NCBI RefSeq assembly: GCF_030169785.1
Contig: NZ_CP125854.1
Span: 2,170,001-2,234,000, forward strand
Direction of reading: 5' to 3'
Source: Bdellovibrio sp. 22V
Lineage (GTDB): Bacteria; Bdellovibrionota; Bdellovibrionia; Bdellovibrionales; Bdellovibrionaceae
DNA: 64,000 nucleotides
The position numbers and the translations under genes are program-made. Shown here one piece after another: positions 34,322-43,423 of the stretch. Each line of letters begins with the position of its first letter. Positions within the stretch are counted from its first letter, which is position 1. The notes below the pieces were generated by a model, which worked only from the letters and a program-made list of their open reading frames with translations, was not told the DNA's origin and made no database searches.

Positions 34322-35119
34322 GTGGCTAGTAATTATAAAACAATTCTACTTGAACAAAAAACAAATGGCGTGTGGGTTCTGACGATCAATCGTCCTGAAT
34401 CCCTGAACGCTTTGAATTCCACAGTGCTCAATGAAATGGGCGAGGCTCTTCGTCAGATCGGCGAAATGTCTTACGAAGATGCGCGGGCCTTGATTGTCAC
34501 GGGTGCCGGCGAAAAAGCTTTCGTTGCGGGCGCAGATATCAAAGAAATTCACGAACTAGACGAAGAGAAAGCTTTGTCTTTCGCAAAACGCGGTCAGAGC
34601 ATTTTCCATGAATTCACATTGCTAAAAATTCCTGTGATCGCGGCGGTGAATGGTTTCGCCTTGGGCGGAGGCTGTGAGCTCGCGCTGGGATGTGACTTTA
34701 TTTACGCTTCTGAAAACGCGAAGTTCGGTTTACCGGAAGTGAGCTTAGGTTTGATTCCTGGCTTCGGCGGGACTGTTCGTATGGCGAGAGCGATTGGACA
34801 GCGTCGTGCGCGTGAATTAACTTATACGGGTGCGATGATTACCGCTCAGGAAGCGCAAAGCATGGGGCTTGTAAACAAAGTATTCCCGGCGGCTGAACTC
34901 ATGAACAATGTGATGAAAACAGTCGAGATGATTTTGGCGAAAGCGCCGATCGCTGTCGGTTCAGCGAAAATTTCTATCAATCAAGCTTGGGATATGGATG
35001 TAGAAGAAGCGCAAAAGAACGAAGCAAAGATTTTTGCAGAGCTTTTCACTTCTGAAGACGTAAAAGAAGGCACGGGCGCCTTCATCGAGAAACGCAAGCC
35101 GAATTTTAAAGGTCTCTAG
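34322..35119 (+). CDS. Enoyl-CoA hydratase (crotonase family)
   Basis: A 265-residue crotonase-type hydratase that adds water across a 2-enoyl-CoA. It has NRPESLNALNSTVLNEM, AFVAGADIKEI (oxyanion loop), ALGGGCELALGCDF with the first catalytic Glu and FGLPEVSLGLIPGFGG with the second. Both Glu are typical of true hydratases. The start is GTG, with GGAG six bases upstream. It is third-to-last in a tight hbd-hydratase-icmF operon; the stop is four bases from the icmF start. Chain-length preference cannot be read from sequence, but short chains fit the context. Confidence 0.92.
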   Translation: MASNYKTILLEQKTNGVWVLTINRPESLNALNSTVLNEMGEALRQIGEMSYEDARALIVTGAGEKAFVAGADIKEIHELDEEKALSFAKRGQSIFHEFTLLKIPVIAAVNGFALGGGCELALGCDFIYASENAKFGLPEVSLGLIPGFGGTVRMARAIGQRRARELTYTGAMITAQEAQSMGLVNKVFPAAELMNNVMKTVEMILAKAPIAVGSAKISINQAWDMDVEEAQKNEAKIFAELFTSEDVKEGTGAFIEKRKPNFKGL

Positions 35120-35123
35120 AACT

Positions 35124-38100
35124 ATGGCATACACTCCGAAGAATCCTATTCGTATCGTTACTGCAGCGGCCCTCTTTGACGGGCACGATGCGAGTATCAA
35201 TATCATGCGCCGTATCCTTCAGGATATGGGAGCTGAAGTTATTCACTTGGGCCACAACCGCTCTGTCAGCGACGTTGTGAAAGCTGTTTTGCAAGAAGGC
35301 GCTCAAGGCGTGTGCATCAGCTCGTACCAGGGCGGTCATATGGAGTACTTCAAGTACATGAAGGATCTCCTGGATGAAGCGGGCGCAGGTTACGTCAGGA
35401 TTTTCGGTGGTGGCGGTGGTGTCATCGTTCACGAAGAAAAACGTGAGCTCGAAGCTTACGGAATTGCGCAAATCTTCCACCCCGACGACGGCCGTCGTTT
35501 AGGTTTGGAAGGAATGATCGAGATGATTGTTCGTGGTTGCGATTTCGACCTTCTAGAAAAACAAAAAGAATTTAAGACAAAAAAGAATATCTTCCAGGGC
35601 GACATCGTTCCTTCGGTGGAACTGGGTGTGGCTTTGACGGCGATTGAAAACGGCCATAAAGATGTTTCATTGAATTCATTTGGTCTGGAGTCTTTCAAAG
35701 CAAAGAATCCGCCGTTGGTTTTGGGTATAACGGGAACAGGGGGCGCAGGTAAGTCGTCTTTGATCGATGAACTTGTGCAACGTTACTTGAATGCGTACCC
35801 GACAAAATCCATCGCGGTCGTCTGCGTGGACCCTTCCAAACGCAAAACGGGCGGTTCATTGCTGGGTGACCGTATTCGTATGAACTCACTATCTCGAAAC
35901 AGAGTTTACATGCGTTCCGTGGCTTCGCGCGGTTCCGGTCGTGAGATTGCATCGACGTTGCCGGATATTCTCAGCTTTGTTCGTCAGTTGGATTTTGATT
36001 TCATCATTGCAGAAACATCCGGTATCGGTCAGGGTAACATGGCCATCACGGAAGTTTCTGATATCTCTATGTACGTGATGACTTCTGACTTCGGGGCGCA
36101 GTCGCAACTTGAAAAAATCGACATGATCGATTTCGCCGATTTGATTGCCGTCAATAAAGCCGATCGCCGCGGAGCTTTGGATGCTCTTCGTGATGTGTCG
36201 AAACAGTACAAACGCTCGCGTAAAATCTTCGATGATAAAGTCGAAGTGCCGGTGTTCTTGACTCAGGCATCCCAGTTCAACGATGGCGGCGTCAATAAAT
36301 TGTTCTTCAGAATTGCCGATGTTTTGGAAACAAAACAGCCCGGTCGCTGGACAGTCGATGCGGCTCACAAAGCCAACATCTTATCGGCGGAAGAGCACGG
36401 TATTATCCCGGCAGACCGTCAGAACTATCTGGCGGAGATCGTGCAAACGATTCATAAATATAAGAAGCGCACAGAGACTTTGGCTGAGCAGGCTTCAAAA
36501 CTGGGCGGCCTTCATAAAGTCGCACCTCTTTTGGGAACGCCGCCAGAGCAAGTGAAAAAAGTTTCTGCGGAACTCGAAGCGGACTTCACTGCGGAAGAAT
36601 TGGATTCGATTAAGAATTACGACAAGCTCGTTGAACGCTATTCGGGTGACGAATTGGTGTTCCAAGTGCGTGATAAAGAACTTCGTCAGTCATTAACGAA
36701 AGAGTCTTTGAGCGGCACAAAAATCCGTCGCGTCGTTGTTCCTAAAATGAAGGATTGGGGCGATAGATTCCGTTACTTGAAACTGGAAAACGTTCCAGGT
36801 GAATTCCCTTATACAGCGGGTGTGTTTCCCCTGAAGCGTGCCGATGAAGATCCAAAGCGTATGTTCGCAGGGGAGGGAACTCCTGAGCGTACCAACCGTC
36901 GTTTCCATTACCTCACAAAAGGCGAGACAGCGCATCGTCTGTCAACGGCCTTTGACTCCGTGACTTTGTACGGCCAAGACCCTGATCAGCGTCCAGATAT
37001 CTTCGGTAAAGTCGGCGAGTCCGGCGTTAGCATTTGTACATTGAACGACATGAAAAAGCTCTATGCGGGCTTTGATTTGATCAATCCAAATACATCTGTG
37101 TCGATGACGATCAATGGTCCTGCGCCGATGATCCTCGCATTCTACTTCAACACGGCGATTGATCAACAAGTCGAGAAGAAAGAAAATGAACTGGGCCGCA
37201 AGCTCACAGAGCAAGAGTGGGCGGATCTTGCCGTTTGGACTTTGCAACAAGTACGCGGTACGGTTCAAGCTGACATCTTGAAAGAAGACCAAGGTCAAAA
37301 TACCTGTATCTTCTCTATTAATTTTGCTTTGAAGATGATGGGTGATATTGCGGAATTCTTTGTGAAACAAAAGATCCGTAACTTCTATTCCGTCTCCATT
37401 TCCGGTTATCACATTGCCGAAGCGGGCGCGAATCCGATTTCACAATTGGCGTTCACGCTTTCAAATGGTTTCACATTCGTTGAATACTATTTGGCGCGCG
37501 GCTTGAAAGTCGACGACTTTGCTCCGAATCTTTCATTCTTCTTCTCGAACGGTCTGGACCCTGAGTATTCAGTGCTGGGTCGTGTGGCCCGTCGTATTTG
37601 GGCGGTGGCGATGCGCGATCTTTACAAAGCCAACGATCGCTCTCAGAAGTTGAAATATCATATTCAAACTTCGGGCCGCTCTTTGCATGCGCAAGAGATC
37701 GACTTTAACGATATTCGCACGACTTTGCAGGCTTTGATTGCGTTGTATGATAACTGCAACAGCTTGCACACGAATGCTTACGACGAAGCGATCACGACGC
37801 CGACGGAAGAATCTGTTCGTCGTGCTATGGCGATTCAGCTTATCATCAATCGCGAGTTCGGCATGACTATGAATGAAAACCCAATGCAGGGTTCTTATTT
37901 CATGGACGAACTTACAGATCTTGTTGAAGAAGCCGTCTTGAATGAATTTAAAAAGATCAACGAACGTGGTGGTGTTTTGGGGGCAATGGAAACTCAGTAC
38001 CAACGCTCGAAAATTCAAGAAGAGTCTTTATACTATGAGCGCTTGAAACATGACGGCACATTGCCGATCATCGGTGTCAACACGTTCATTGATCCGAAGA

Positions 38101-38363
38101 CAATGGCTGCGGATTATGTTCCACCTAAAATCGAGCTTGCTCGCGCTTCTTACGATGAGAAAAACCAGCAGCTTTCCAACGTTCAAAAATATCAGGTGGA
38201 CCATAAGTCTCAAGCCGATATCGAACTGAAGAACCTCAAGGACACGGTCTTGAATGGCGGCAATATCTTCGCGGCTTTGATGTCTGCAGCAAGACATTGC
38301 AGCTTGTATCAAATGACTCAAGCTCTCTATGAAGTCGGCGGTCAATACCGGCGCAACCTCTAA
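35124..38363 (+). CDS. icmF: Fused isobutyryl-CoA mutase IcmF
   Basis: A 1079-residue cobalamin enzyme interconverting isobutyryl-CoA and n-butyryl-CoA (and pivalyl/isovaleryl-CoA in some species), with its own chaperone. Residues 10-135 are the B12 domain (AALFDGHDASINIMRRIL, with the axial His, and FGGGGGV). Residues about 195-420 are a MeaI-type G3E GTPase (P-loop GTGGAGKSS at 204-212, NKADRRGALDAL). The rest is the TIM-barrel mutase (YTAGVFPLKR, ETSGR-like TSGRSLHAQEIDFND). Length and order match known IcmF. It needs coenzyme B12; no B12 riboswitch is visible upstream. A terminator lies 84 bases downstream. Confidence 0.94.
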   Translation: MAYTPKNPIRIVTAAALFDGHDASINIMRRILQDMGAEVIHLGHNRSVSDVVKAVLQEGAQGVCISSYQGGHMEYFKYMKDLLDEAGAGYVRIFGGGGGVIVHEEKRELEAYGIAQIFHPDDGRRLGLEGMIEMIVRGCDFDLLEKQKEFKTKKNIFQGDIVPSVELGVALTAIENGHKDVSLNSFGLESFKAKNPPLVLGITGTGGAGKSSLIDELVQRYLNAYPTKSIAVVCVDPSKRKTGGSLLGDRIRMNSLSRNRVYMRSVASRGSGREIASTLPDILSFVRQLDFDFIIAETSGIGQGNMAITEVSDISMYVMTSDFGAQSQLEKIDMIDFADLIAVNKADRRGALDALRDVSKQYKRSRKIFDDKVEVPVFLTQASQFNDGGVNKLFFRIADVLETKQPGRWTVDAAHKANILSAEEHGIIPADRQNYLAEIVQTIHKYKKRTETLAEQASKLGGLHKVAPLLGTPPEQVKKVSAELEADFTAEELDSIKNYDKLVERYSGDELVFQVRDKELRQSLTKESLSGTKIRRVVVPKMKDWGDRFRYLKLENVPGEFPYTAGVFPLKRADEDPKRMFAGEGTPERTNRRFHYLTKGETAHRLSTAFDSVTLYGQDPDQRPDIFGKVGESGVSICTLNDMKKLYAGFDLINPNTSVSMTINGPAPMILAFYFNTAIDQQVEKKENELGRKLTEQEWADLAVWTLQQVRGTVQADILKEDQGQNTCIFSINFALKMMGDIAEFFVKQKIRNFYSVSISGYHIAEAGANPISQLAFTLSNGFTFVEYYLARGLKVDDFAPNLSFFFSNGLDPEYSVLGRVARRIWAVAMRDLYKANDRSQKLKYHIQTSGRSLHAQEIDFNDIRTTLQALIALYDNCNSLHTNAYDEAITTPTEESVRRAMAIQLIINREFGMTMNENPMQGSYFMDELTDLVEEAVLNEFKKINERGGVLGAMETQYQRSKIQEESLYYERLKHDGTLPIIGVNTFIDPKTMAADYVPPKIELARASYDEKNQQLSNVQKYQVDHKSQADIELKNLKDTVLNGGNIFAALMSAARHCSLYQMTQALYEVGGQYRRNL

Positions 38364-38378
38364 AAGGTGCCAGGCCCT
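38364..38378 (+). repeat. Degenerate GGTRCC palindromic repeat after icmF
   Basis: AAGGTGCCAGGCCCT next to the icmF stop, an imperfect copy of the palindrome family GGTRCCAGGYACC seen also near 39942, 42428 and 43424. Confidence 0.45.
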
Positions 38379-38446
38379 GATTCTGTGGACAGCGCAGTAG
38401 AGGGCCCCTGCTGCTGAATCTTTAAGAAACTGAAAAATCTTTAGAC

Positions 38447-38486
38447 AGCCCTCTCGAAATGAATGTTTCAGAGAGGGCTTTTTTTA
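38447..38486 (+). terminator. Rho-independent terminator of the icmF operon
   Basis: Stem AGCCCTCTC/GAGAGGGCT, with further GAAA/TTTC pairing inside the loop, followed by seven T. Confidence 0.88.
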
Positions 38487-38544
38487 TTCTTTTGCTCACC
38501 AGGAGTACAGTAAGAGCTGAACTGAACACTACCAGGAGGGTAGA

Positions 38545-39510
38545 ATGAATAAAATCGGCAGAAAGATATCCATTGTGACTTTCGTAGCGCTGATCGCAGC
38601 TTGTACACAATCCGGGTCTTTGGATTCGGATTCAGGTACTTCCAGTGCAAGCTCTTTTGATCCTCAGAAAGAGTCGATGGTGAGTTTTAAGCTTACCGAC
38701 GCTCCTCATGAAGATCTGAAATCAGTCTTTGTTAATATCGACCATATGGAAGTACTGGTTGCGGGCGCGAGCAAGGCCGGGCGTTTGATCCTCGCGAAAG
38801 ACCTCGGCATGGTGGACTTATTAACCCTGCAAAACGGTGTGACTCTCCCGTTGCAAGACGTGGTGGCTCCGGCGGGTCTGCAAATTCAGCAGATTCGTTT
38901 GGTGTTAAAGTCTGAAGGGCATTACGCCATCAAGGGCGACGACTCTATGTGCGAGTTGAAAACTCCGAGTGCGCAAAAAACGGGAGTTAAAATCATTTTG
39001 ACGAACAAAGTGCAGTTCGAGGCCGGCAACAAGTACAATATCGTTGTCGACTTTGATGCTAAAAAATCCGTTGTCGTACAGGGCAATGGGCGTTGTTTGT
39101 TGAAACCAGTTTTGAAACTGAAATCGGCGATGCGAATTCCAATTATCGTCGATCCGGTAGACCCCGTAGATCCTGTTGATCCAGAAAATCCAGGTGAAGG
39201 TGGTGGGGACGACGGCGGTGAGGTTGTCACAAATCCTGAAAATCCGGGCGGAGAAACCGGAGGCGAGACTGGTGGTGAAACCGGCGGCGAAACCGGTGGT
39301 GAAACTGGTGGCGAAGTGGTCACAAACCCTGGAACAGGTGGCGAGACGGGCGGAGAACCTGTTGAAGTCGTGACGAATCCAGAAACGGGTGAAGAGTTAG
39401 TGATAACTCAAGACCAAAATGATTCAAGTAACGACGGTTGGGATTACACTCCAGTGGTTGATGGTGAAGAGCCTATTGTATCTCCATCACAGCTTTACGA
39501 ATTGATGTAA
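38545..39510 (+). CDS. Lipoprotein with DUF4382-like domain and Gly-Gly-Glu-Thr repeats
   Basis: A 321-residue lipoprotein: signal ISIVTFVALIAAC with lipidated Cys near residue 20. Residues about 42-200 look like a DUF4382 domain (VSFKLTDAPHEDLKSVFVNI, HMEVLVAG, GLQIQQIRLVL, KYNIVVDFDA), a beta-sandwich found in surface lipoproteins. It continues with VDP x3 spacer repeats, then GGET x5 and EVVTNP x3, an extended acidic linker, and a Ser/Tyr-rich end. This kind of repeat linker typically projects a domain from the surface. AGGAGGG precedes the ATG; a terminator follows. Confidence 0.82.
   Translation: MNKIGRKISIVTFVALIAACTQSGSLDSDSGTSSASSFDPQKESMVSFKLTDAPHEDLKSVFVNIDHMEVLVAGASKAGRLILAKDLGMVDLLTLQNGVTLPLQDVVAPAGLQIQQIRLVLKSEGHYAIKGDDSMCELKTPSAQKTGVKIILTNKVQFEAGNKYNIVVDFDAKKSVVVQGNGRCLLKPVLKLKSAMRIPIIVDPVDPVDPVDPENPGEGGGDDGGEVVTNPENPGGETGGETGGETGGETGGETGGEVVTNPGTGGETGGEPVEVVTNPETGEELVITQDQNDSSNDGWDYTPVVDGEEPIVSPSQLYELM
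39247..39315 (+). repeat. 12-base tandem repeat encoding GGET
   Basis: Five copies of a 12-base unit (consensus GGYGGHGARACY) and a truncated sixth, encoding Gly-Gly-Glu-Thr in the linker of the DUF4382-like lipoprotein. Copies differ at third codon positions. Length may vary between strains. Confidence 0.85.
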
Positions 39511-39532
39511 GGGATTTTTAAGGCACGTAACT

Positions 39533-39563
39533 AAAAAGGCTTCTCTTCGGAGAAGCCTTTTTT
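39533..39563 (+). terminator. Rho-independent terminator with UUCG loop
   Basis: Stem AAAGGCTTCTC/GAGAAGCCTTT around the TTCG loop, followed by a T-run. Convergent to the GlsB-like gene, so it can serve both. Confidence 0.9.
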
Positions 39564-39570
39564 ATTTGTC

Positions 39571-39822
39571 TTAATGCCGTTTCTGAACGAACTTGCGATA
39601 AAGGAAAAGCACCAACAAGGCGCCCAGTAGAGACGCAATGAAGCCCGCTTCTTCGCCGACTTCGTAAAAACCAAGCCAACTGCCGACATAAGTTCCGACA
39701 AAAGCTCCGATGATCCCCAATAAGGTCGTGACAATGAAACCTCCAACATCCTTGCCTGGCATAATCAGTTTGGCAAGAGCGCCAACTATGAAGCCGATAA
39801 TAAGAGTCCCTAGCAGTCCCAC
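39571..39822 (-). CDS. GlsB/YeaQ/YmgE-family stress membrane protein
   Basis: An 83-residue inner-membrane protein of the transglycosylase-associated (GlsB/YeaQ/YmgE) family. It begins IIGFIVGALAKLIMPGKDVGGFIVTTLLG with the conserved G-A-L-A-K and MPG-x-D/P-G-G motif, then a second and third hydrophobic stretch, ending in a charged tail KFVQKRH. Family members are stress-induced, without a defined biochemical role. The start is GTG behind GAAGGAG, a good ribosome site. Confidence 0.87.
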   Translation of the reverse strand: MGLLGTLIIGFIVGALAKLIMPGKDVGGFIVTTLLGIIGAFVGTYVGSWLGFYEVGEEAGFIASLLGALLVLFLYRKFVQKRH

Positions 39823-39941
39823 GTGCTCTCCTTCGAAAATAGATTTATTTTATTAAACGCAGAGATGTTGGGAGTGCCAAAGACTCTTCCAAGCTTTCGA
39901 CAACAGTCACAAAACTCATCGGCAATTGCTGTGGTGGCACA

Positions 39942-39965
39942 GAAATAGGGCCTGGCACCTATTTC
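39942..39965 (-). repeat. GGTRCC palindromic repeat at the end of the COG2509 gene
   Basis: Arms GAAATAGG and CCTATTTC around GCCTGGCA. It overlaps the stop of the gene ending at 39959. Related to the copies near 38364, 42428 and 43424. Confidence 0.5.
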
Positions 39966-41506
39966 AGTTTTTCAATGATTTTTTCTGCGATACGAATGCC
40001 ATCGCATGCCGCTGAGGTAATACCGCCCGCGTATCCGGCACCTTCACCTGCGGGGTAAAGACCTGCGTGCGAGACACTTTCCAAGGACTCATTGTCACGA
40101 GTCACACGCACAGGACAGCTTGTGCGGGATTCCACACCGTAAACTTGAGCGTCTTCGGTTAAGAAGCCTTTCATGTTTCTTTGGAAGTTTTCAAACCCTT
40201 CACGTAAACGATCGCGCATGTGTTTTGGCAGAAGTTCGTCAAGACGGACATTGATCGCTCCCGACGGAGAGGAGCCTGCACGCAAAGCTCGGGGACCGGT
40301 CTTGGAGTTTGTTCCATAGAGGAAATCCATTAAGTTTTGCGCAGGCAGTTCGCGAGTCCCGCCGGCATCAAGAACGGATTTATAGGCGCGCGTTTCAAGA
40401 TCACGGCGCATTTTCATGCCGCCGAAAACGTCTTGGCCGAAGTTTTTGTCATGATCAATACTCACGACGATGGCGGCATTGGCAAAAGGCGAATTCCGTT
40501 TGTAATTACTCATGCCGTTACAAACGATACCATCGGCTTCGGTGCCGGAGGAAAGAACGTATCCTCCGGGGCACATACAAAAAGAATAAACGCCGATACC
40601 CGTTTTGTCGTTGTGATGAGCCAGCTTGTAGTTCGCGGCGCCAAGCTTAGGGTGTTCAGAGAACTGACGATATTGGATTTTGTTAATAGACGCTTGCGAG
40701 TGCTCCACACGCAGACCCATCGCAAAAGATTTTCCGTCTAAGTGCACGCCGATGTCGCGTAAATGATTGATCATGTCCTCTGCCGAATGACCCGTCGCTA
40801 AAATCACATGCGGAGATTTAAACTCCGTCCCGTGTTCAGTACGGACGCCGACAACTTGTTTGCCTTCAAGAAGAATTTCTGTGACTTGCGTATTAAAGTG
40901 AATTTCGCAGCCGTTGGCGCGCAAGAATTCGCGGAGTTTTGGAATCACACGGCGAATACGGTCCGAGCCTACGTGCGGATTTGAAAGCCATTGAATCTCT
41001 TCAGGTGCTCCGAACTTCACAAGACGGTTCATCACGTAGGGAATATGGGGTGATTTAATACGCGTGATCAATTTACCATCGGAATAAAGACCTGCACCAC
41101 CTTCACCAAAGCACACGTTGTTGCGCGGATCGAGTTTGCCATAACGCCAGTATTGATTGATCCCTTTGATGCGCTCGCCACTGTCAGAGCCACGCTCAAA
41201 AAGAACACACGGCACGCCTCTTTCAACAAAACGAAGCGCCGCGAACAGACCCGCAGGACCCGTACCGACGATCAGAGGTTTTTCATTGGGGGTCGGAATC
41301 TTTTCAAGATCAAACTGCGGGATCTCCAGTGTTTCGCCTTTTTCAGCAACCTCAATAGAGTATACAAAATGGGGGGAGTGCGAACGGCGTGCATCCACGC
41401 TTTGGCGGAGAATACGGTAAGGACCGTGCTCTGGCATCAACCATTGCAATTTTTCTTCTAAATCTGAATCAACAGGGATTTCGACGTTCTGGAATATTTT
41501 CGACAT
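39959..41506 (-). CDS. FAD-dependent dehydrogenase-like protein (COG2509)
   Basis: A 515-residue flavoprotein in the uncharacterised COG2509 group. An N-terminal 75-residue domain (IPVDSDLEEKLQWLM, FVYSIEV) precedes an FAD Rossmann fold (PLIVGTGPAGLFAALRFVERG, with FERGSDSGERIKGI), then NNVCFGEGGAGLYSDGKL, the family block near the flavin, and C-terminal SCPVRVTRDNESLESV and GLYPAGEGAGYAGGI. Relatives resemble FixC/BFR-like oxidoreductases; the substrate is unknown. It is probably cytoplasmic. Only a short gap separates it from the divergent psd gene. Confidence 0.85.
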   Translation of the reverse strand: MSKIFQNVEIPVDSDLEEKLQWLMPEHGPYRILRQSVDARRSHSPHFVYSIEVAEKGETLEIPQFDLEKIPTPNEKPLIVGTGPAGLFAALRFVERGVPCVLFERGSDSGERIKGINQYWRYGKLDPRNNVCFGEGGAGLYSDGKLITRIKSPHIPYVMNRLVKFGAPEEIQWLSNPHVGSDRIRRVIPKLREFLRANGCEIHFNTQVTEILLEGKQVVGVRTEHGTEFKSPHVILATGHSAEDMINHLRDIGVHLDGKSFAMGLRVEHSQASINKIQYRQFSEHPKLGAANYKLAHHNDKTGIGVYSFCMCPGGYVLSSGTEADGIVCNGMSNYKRNSPFANAAIVVSIDHDKNFGQDVFGGMKMRRDLETRAYKSVLDAGGTRELPAQNLMDFLYGTNSKTGPRALRAGSSPSGAINVRLDELLPKHMRDRLREGFENFQRNMKGFLTEDAQVYGVESRTSCPVRVTRDNESLESVSHAGLYPAGEGAGYAGGITSAACDGIRIAEKIIEKLK

Positions 41507-41601
41507 GGAGACCTCGGGCTCTTGTTAGGGGCCAATAAACTCAATATAGCAAAGTCCAACCCGCGTGACAAAGGGGGCGAGGGTCGGTATATATATTCTA
41601 T

Positions 41602-42426
41602 ATGTCAGCAATCACTCGTCTTCTTCCAAAACGTCGCCTCAGCCGCTGGGTGGGGTATTTCATGCACTGGCAAGGACCTTCTATCTGGGCTAAAGCGTCC
41701 ATTAAGGCCTTTGCGTGGTTTTATAACATCAATCTGGAGGAAGCTGAGAAACCTTACACGGCTTATCCTTCTATCGGGGAGTTCTTTGTTCGTCGCCTCA
41801 AATCAGGGATTCGTCCTGTGGCTTCGGCCTGGGCGGTTCATCCCGCTGACAGCCGTATCACGCAGTCTTCGCCGATTGATAACGGGACGTTGATTCAAGC
41901 TAAAGGTATTACTTATCACCTTAATGAGTTCACTCAAGATCCTGAATGCCAGAAAAAATGGGGCGGGGGTCTGTTCCTGACTTATTATCTTTGCCCGACC
42001 GACTACCACCGCGTGCATTCTCCTGTTGATGGTGTGATCACAAATGTTCGTTATATGCCTGGCGAATTGTGGCCCGTGAATGAATGGAGCACGACAAATG
42101 TTCCTGATCTTTTCACGGTGAATGAGCGTGTGCTTGTTGAAATTGAAACAGATATGGGACCCGTGGGCGTTGTCTTTGTAGGGGCTACAAACGTCGGTCA
42201 CATCGTTTTAAGTTTCGATGACACTATCAAAGGAAATCAAAAAGGCCCGCATATTTTCCAACACAAAACCTACTCACCGGAAATTCCGGTGCACAAGGGT
42301 TCTGAGCTGGGAATGTTCCGCATGGGCTCGACAGTTGTGATGTTGTATCCTCCGGCTTTTCGCCAGAAGTTTGAAAAACAGCTTCACTTGGGCCCGGCCG
42401 TCAAAGTCAACGCCGCTCTCGTCTAA
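41602..42426 (+). CDS. psd: Phosphatidylserine decarboxylase
   Basis: Psd makes phosphatidylethanolamine from phosphatidylserine at the inner membrane. The 274-residue protein has the N-terminal block SRWVGYFMHWQGP, FVRRLKSGIRPV, YHRVHSPVDGVI with the conserved His residues, and the self-cleavage GST motif in LGMFRMGSTVVML, where the Ser becomes the pyruvoyl group. VGATNVGHIVLSFD is a late conserved segment. The length fits the proenzyme. The GTR/GST region is intact so the enzyme should process. It ends at a palindromic repeat that may act as a terminator. Confidence 0.93.
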   Translation: MSAITRLLPKRRLSRWVGYFMHWQGPSIWAKASIKAFAWFYNINLEEAEKPYTAYPSIGEFFVRRLKSGIRPVASAWAVHPADSRITQSSPIDNGTLIQAKGITYHLNEFTQDPECQKKWGGGLFLTYYLCPTDYHRVHSPVDGVITNVRYMPGELWPVNEWSTTNVPDLFTVNERVLVEIETDMGPVGVVFVGATNVGHIVLSFDDTIKGNQKGPHIFQHKTYSPEIPVHKGSELGMFRMGSTVVMLYPPAFRQKFEKQLHLGPAVKVNAALV

Positions 42427-42427
42427 G

Positions 42428-42452
42428 TAAAGGTACCAGGTGCCTTTTTCCC
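42428..42452. repeat. GGTACC-type palindromic repeat after psd
   Basis: AAAGGTACC-A-GGTGCCTTT stem with one G-T pair, continuing into T5. Sits between convergent psd and the secreted gene; may act as a terminator. Same family as the copies near 38364, 39942 and 43424. Confidence 0.6.
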
Positions 42453-42453
42453 A

Positions 42454-43404
42454 TTATCTGCAAACATTAAAATTGCGACAAGGTCGTGAGGAGGTATCAA
42501 GAACCTCCTCATCAGTAAGCACGCGGCCTAGATTTTTTAAGTGATAGCGAAGGGTCTTATCCAGAATATTTCTGCGATAAGCGAAAAAATAGTTTTTGCT
42601 CGTGGGCTCTGTGCGCACATCCCAGAAAATCTTTCCTTTGTCGCCCACCCAGTTGTACATCAGTTCAGGGTCCCAGAATTTAAGCACAAAATGTTTTTCC
42701 GCAGGCGAGGCCCAAGCGCGATCCCGTCCGCGTAGATAGCCCAAAACGCCAATGCGCGGAGACTGCGAGCGAGTGCGCATAAGTTCCAAAGGCACGCGCA
42801 GTTCCCGGCGCCAAGCGCGGTCCACACTTTCAGGAAATAAATCGAGAATCTGCAGGAAGCTTACAGCAAAAGCCGAACATCCGGCACCCTCGCCCTCGTG
42901 CGGAAGTGAACGAAGCCCCCCGTAAATTTGATCCAGGCCGAGATCTTCATAGAGTTTCAGATATCTTTGCGCTCGGGCGCACTGCTCATCATTCAACTGC
43001 AACTCTAGGCTTCGCACATAGCCTTTCTTTTTGAGGTAGGGGAGCCACGCCAGAATTTCTTCATTGCGATAAAATCGCCCTGGCACATTGATGATGAAAG
43101 TATCTAGGGCTTGGCCTTTGCCGAAAAAATCCCAAAGATAAGAGGCATTGGATTTGTAAGAAGTCATGCCTCGATAAATCGAAGGTTCATTCCCGCATTG
43201 CAGACGGATATTCACGTGTGAGATAGGATGCGGATAATTCTTTCCCGCGACCTTCATTCGCATATTACGCAGACTGCTGCGCACAAGATGGCCGGGCGTG
43301 CGCCAATTCAAAGGCTTTGGAGCACGATAAAAAATCAGCTCGAGTTCCGAAGCTTGAGCTGTTAGTGAAAAGAAAACGAAGCACACCAGAATCAGCGTTT
43401 TCAT
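42454..43404 (-). CDS. Secreted protein, possibly of the permuted NlpC/P60-like fold
   Basis: A 316-residue exported protein with signal MKTLILVCFVFFSLTAQAS. It has a His in HPISHVNIRLQ near residue 63 and later GAGCSAFAVSFLQIL, a Cys followed by an aliphatic helix. His before Cys with such spacing is found in permuted papain-like/NlpC-P60 relatives and in DUF4105-like secreted proteins, which cleave lipids or peptides. I regard this as a weak pattern match. There are two more Cys in CRNFNVCR at the C-terminus. It is followed downstream, toward lower coordinates, by the psd palindrome. Confidence 0.7.
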   Translation of the reverse strand: MKTLILVCFVFFSLTAQASELELIFYRAPKPLNWRTPGHLVRSSLRNMRMKVAGKNYPHPISHVNIRLQCGNEPSIYRGMTSYKSNASYLWDFFGKGQALDTFIINVPGRFYRNEEILAWLPYLKKKGYVRSLELQLNDEQCARAQRYLKLYEDLGLDQIYGGLRSLPHEGEGAGCSAFAVSFLQILDLFPESVDRAWRRELRVPLELMRTRSQSPRIGVLGYLRGRDRAWASPAEKHFVLKFWDPELMYNWVGDKGKIFWDVRTEPTSKNYFFAYRRNILDKTLRYHLKNLGRVLTDEEVLDTSSRPCRNFNVCR

Positions 43405-43423
43405 AATCTCCGCCAGAAAAATG

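Noticed and set aside
35106-35124. B12 riboswitch for icmF
   Set aside because: The gap to the hydratase gene is only four bases and the leader of hbd shows no B12-box-like sequence.
39247-39315. CRISPR-like repeats
   Set aside because: The 12-base units are in-frame codon repeats without spacers.
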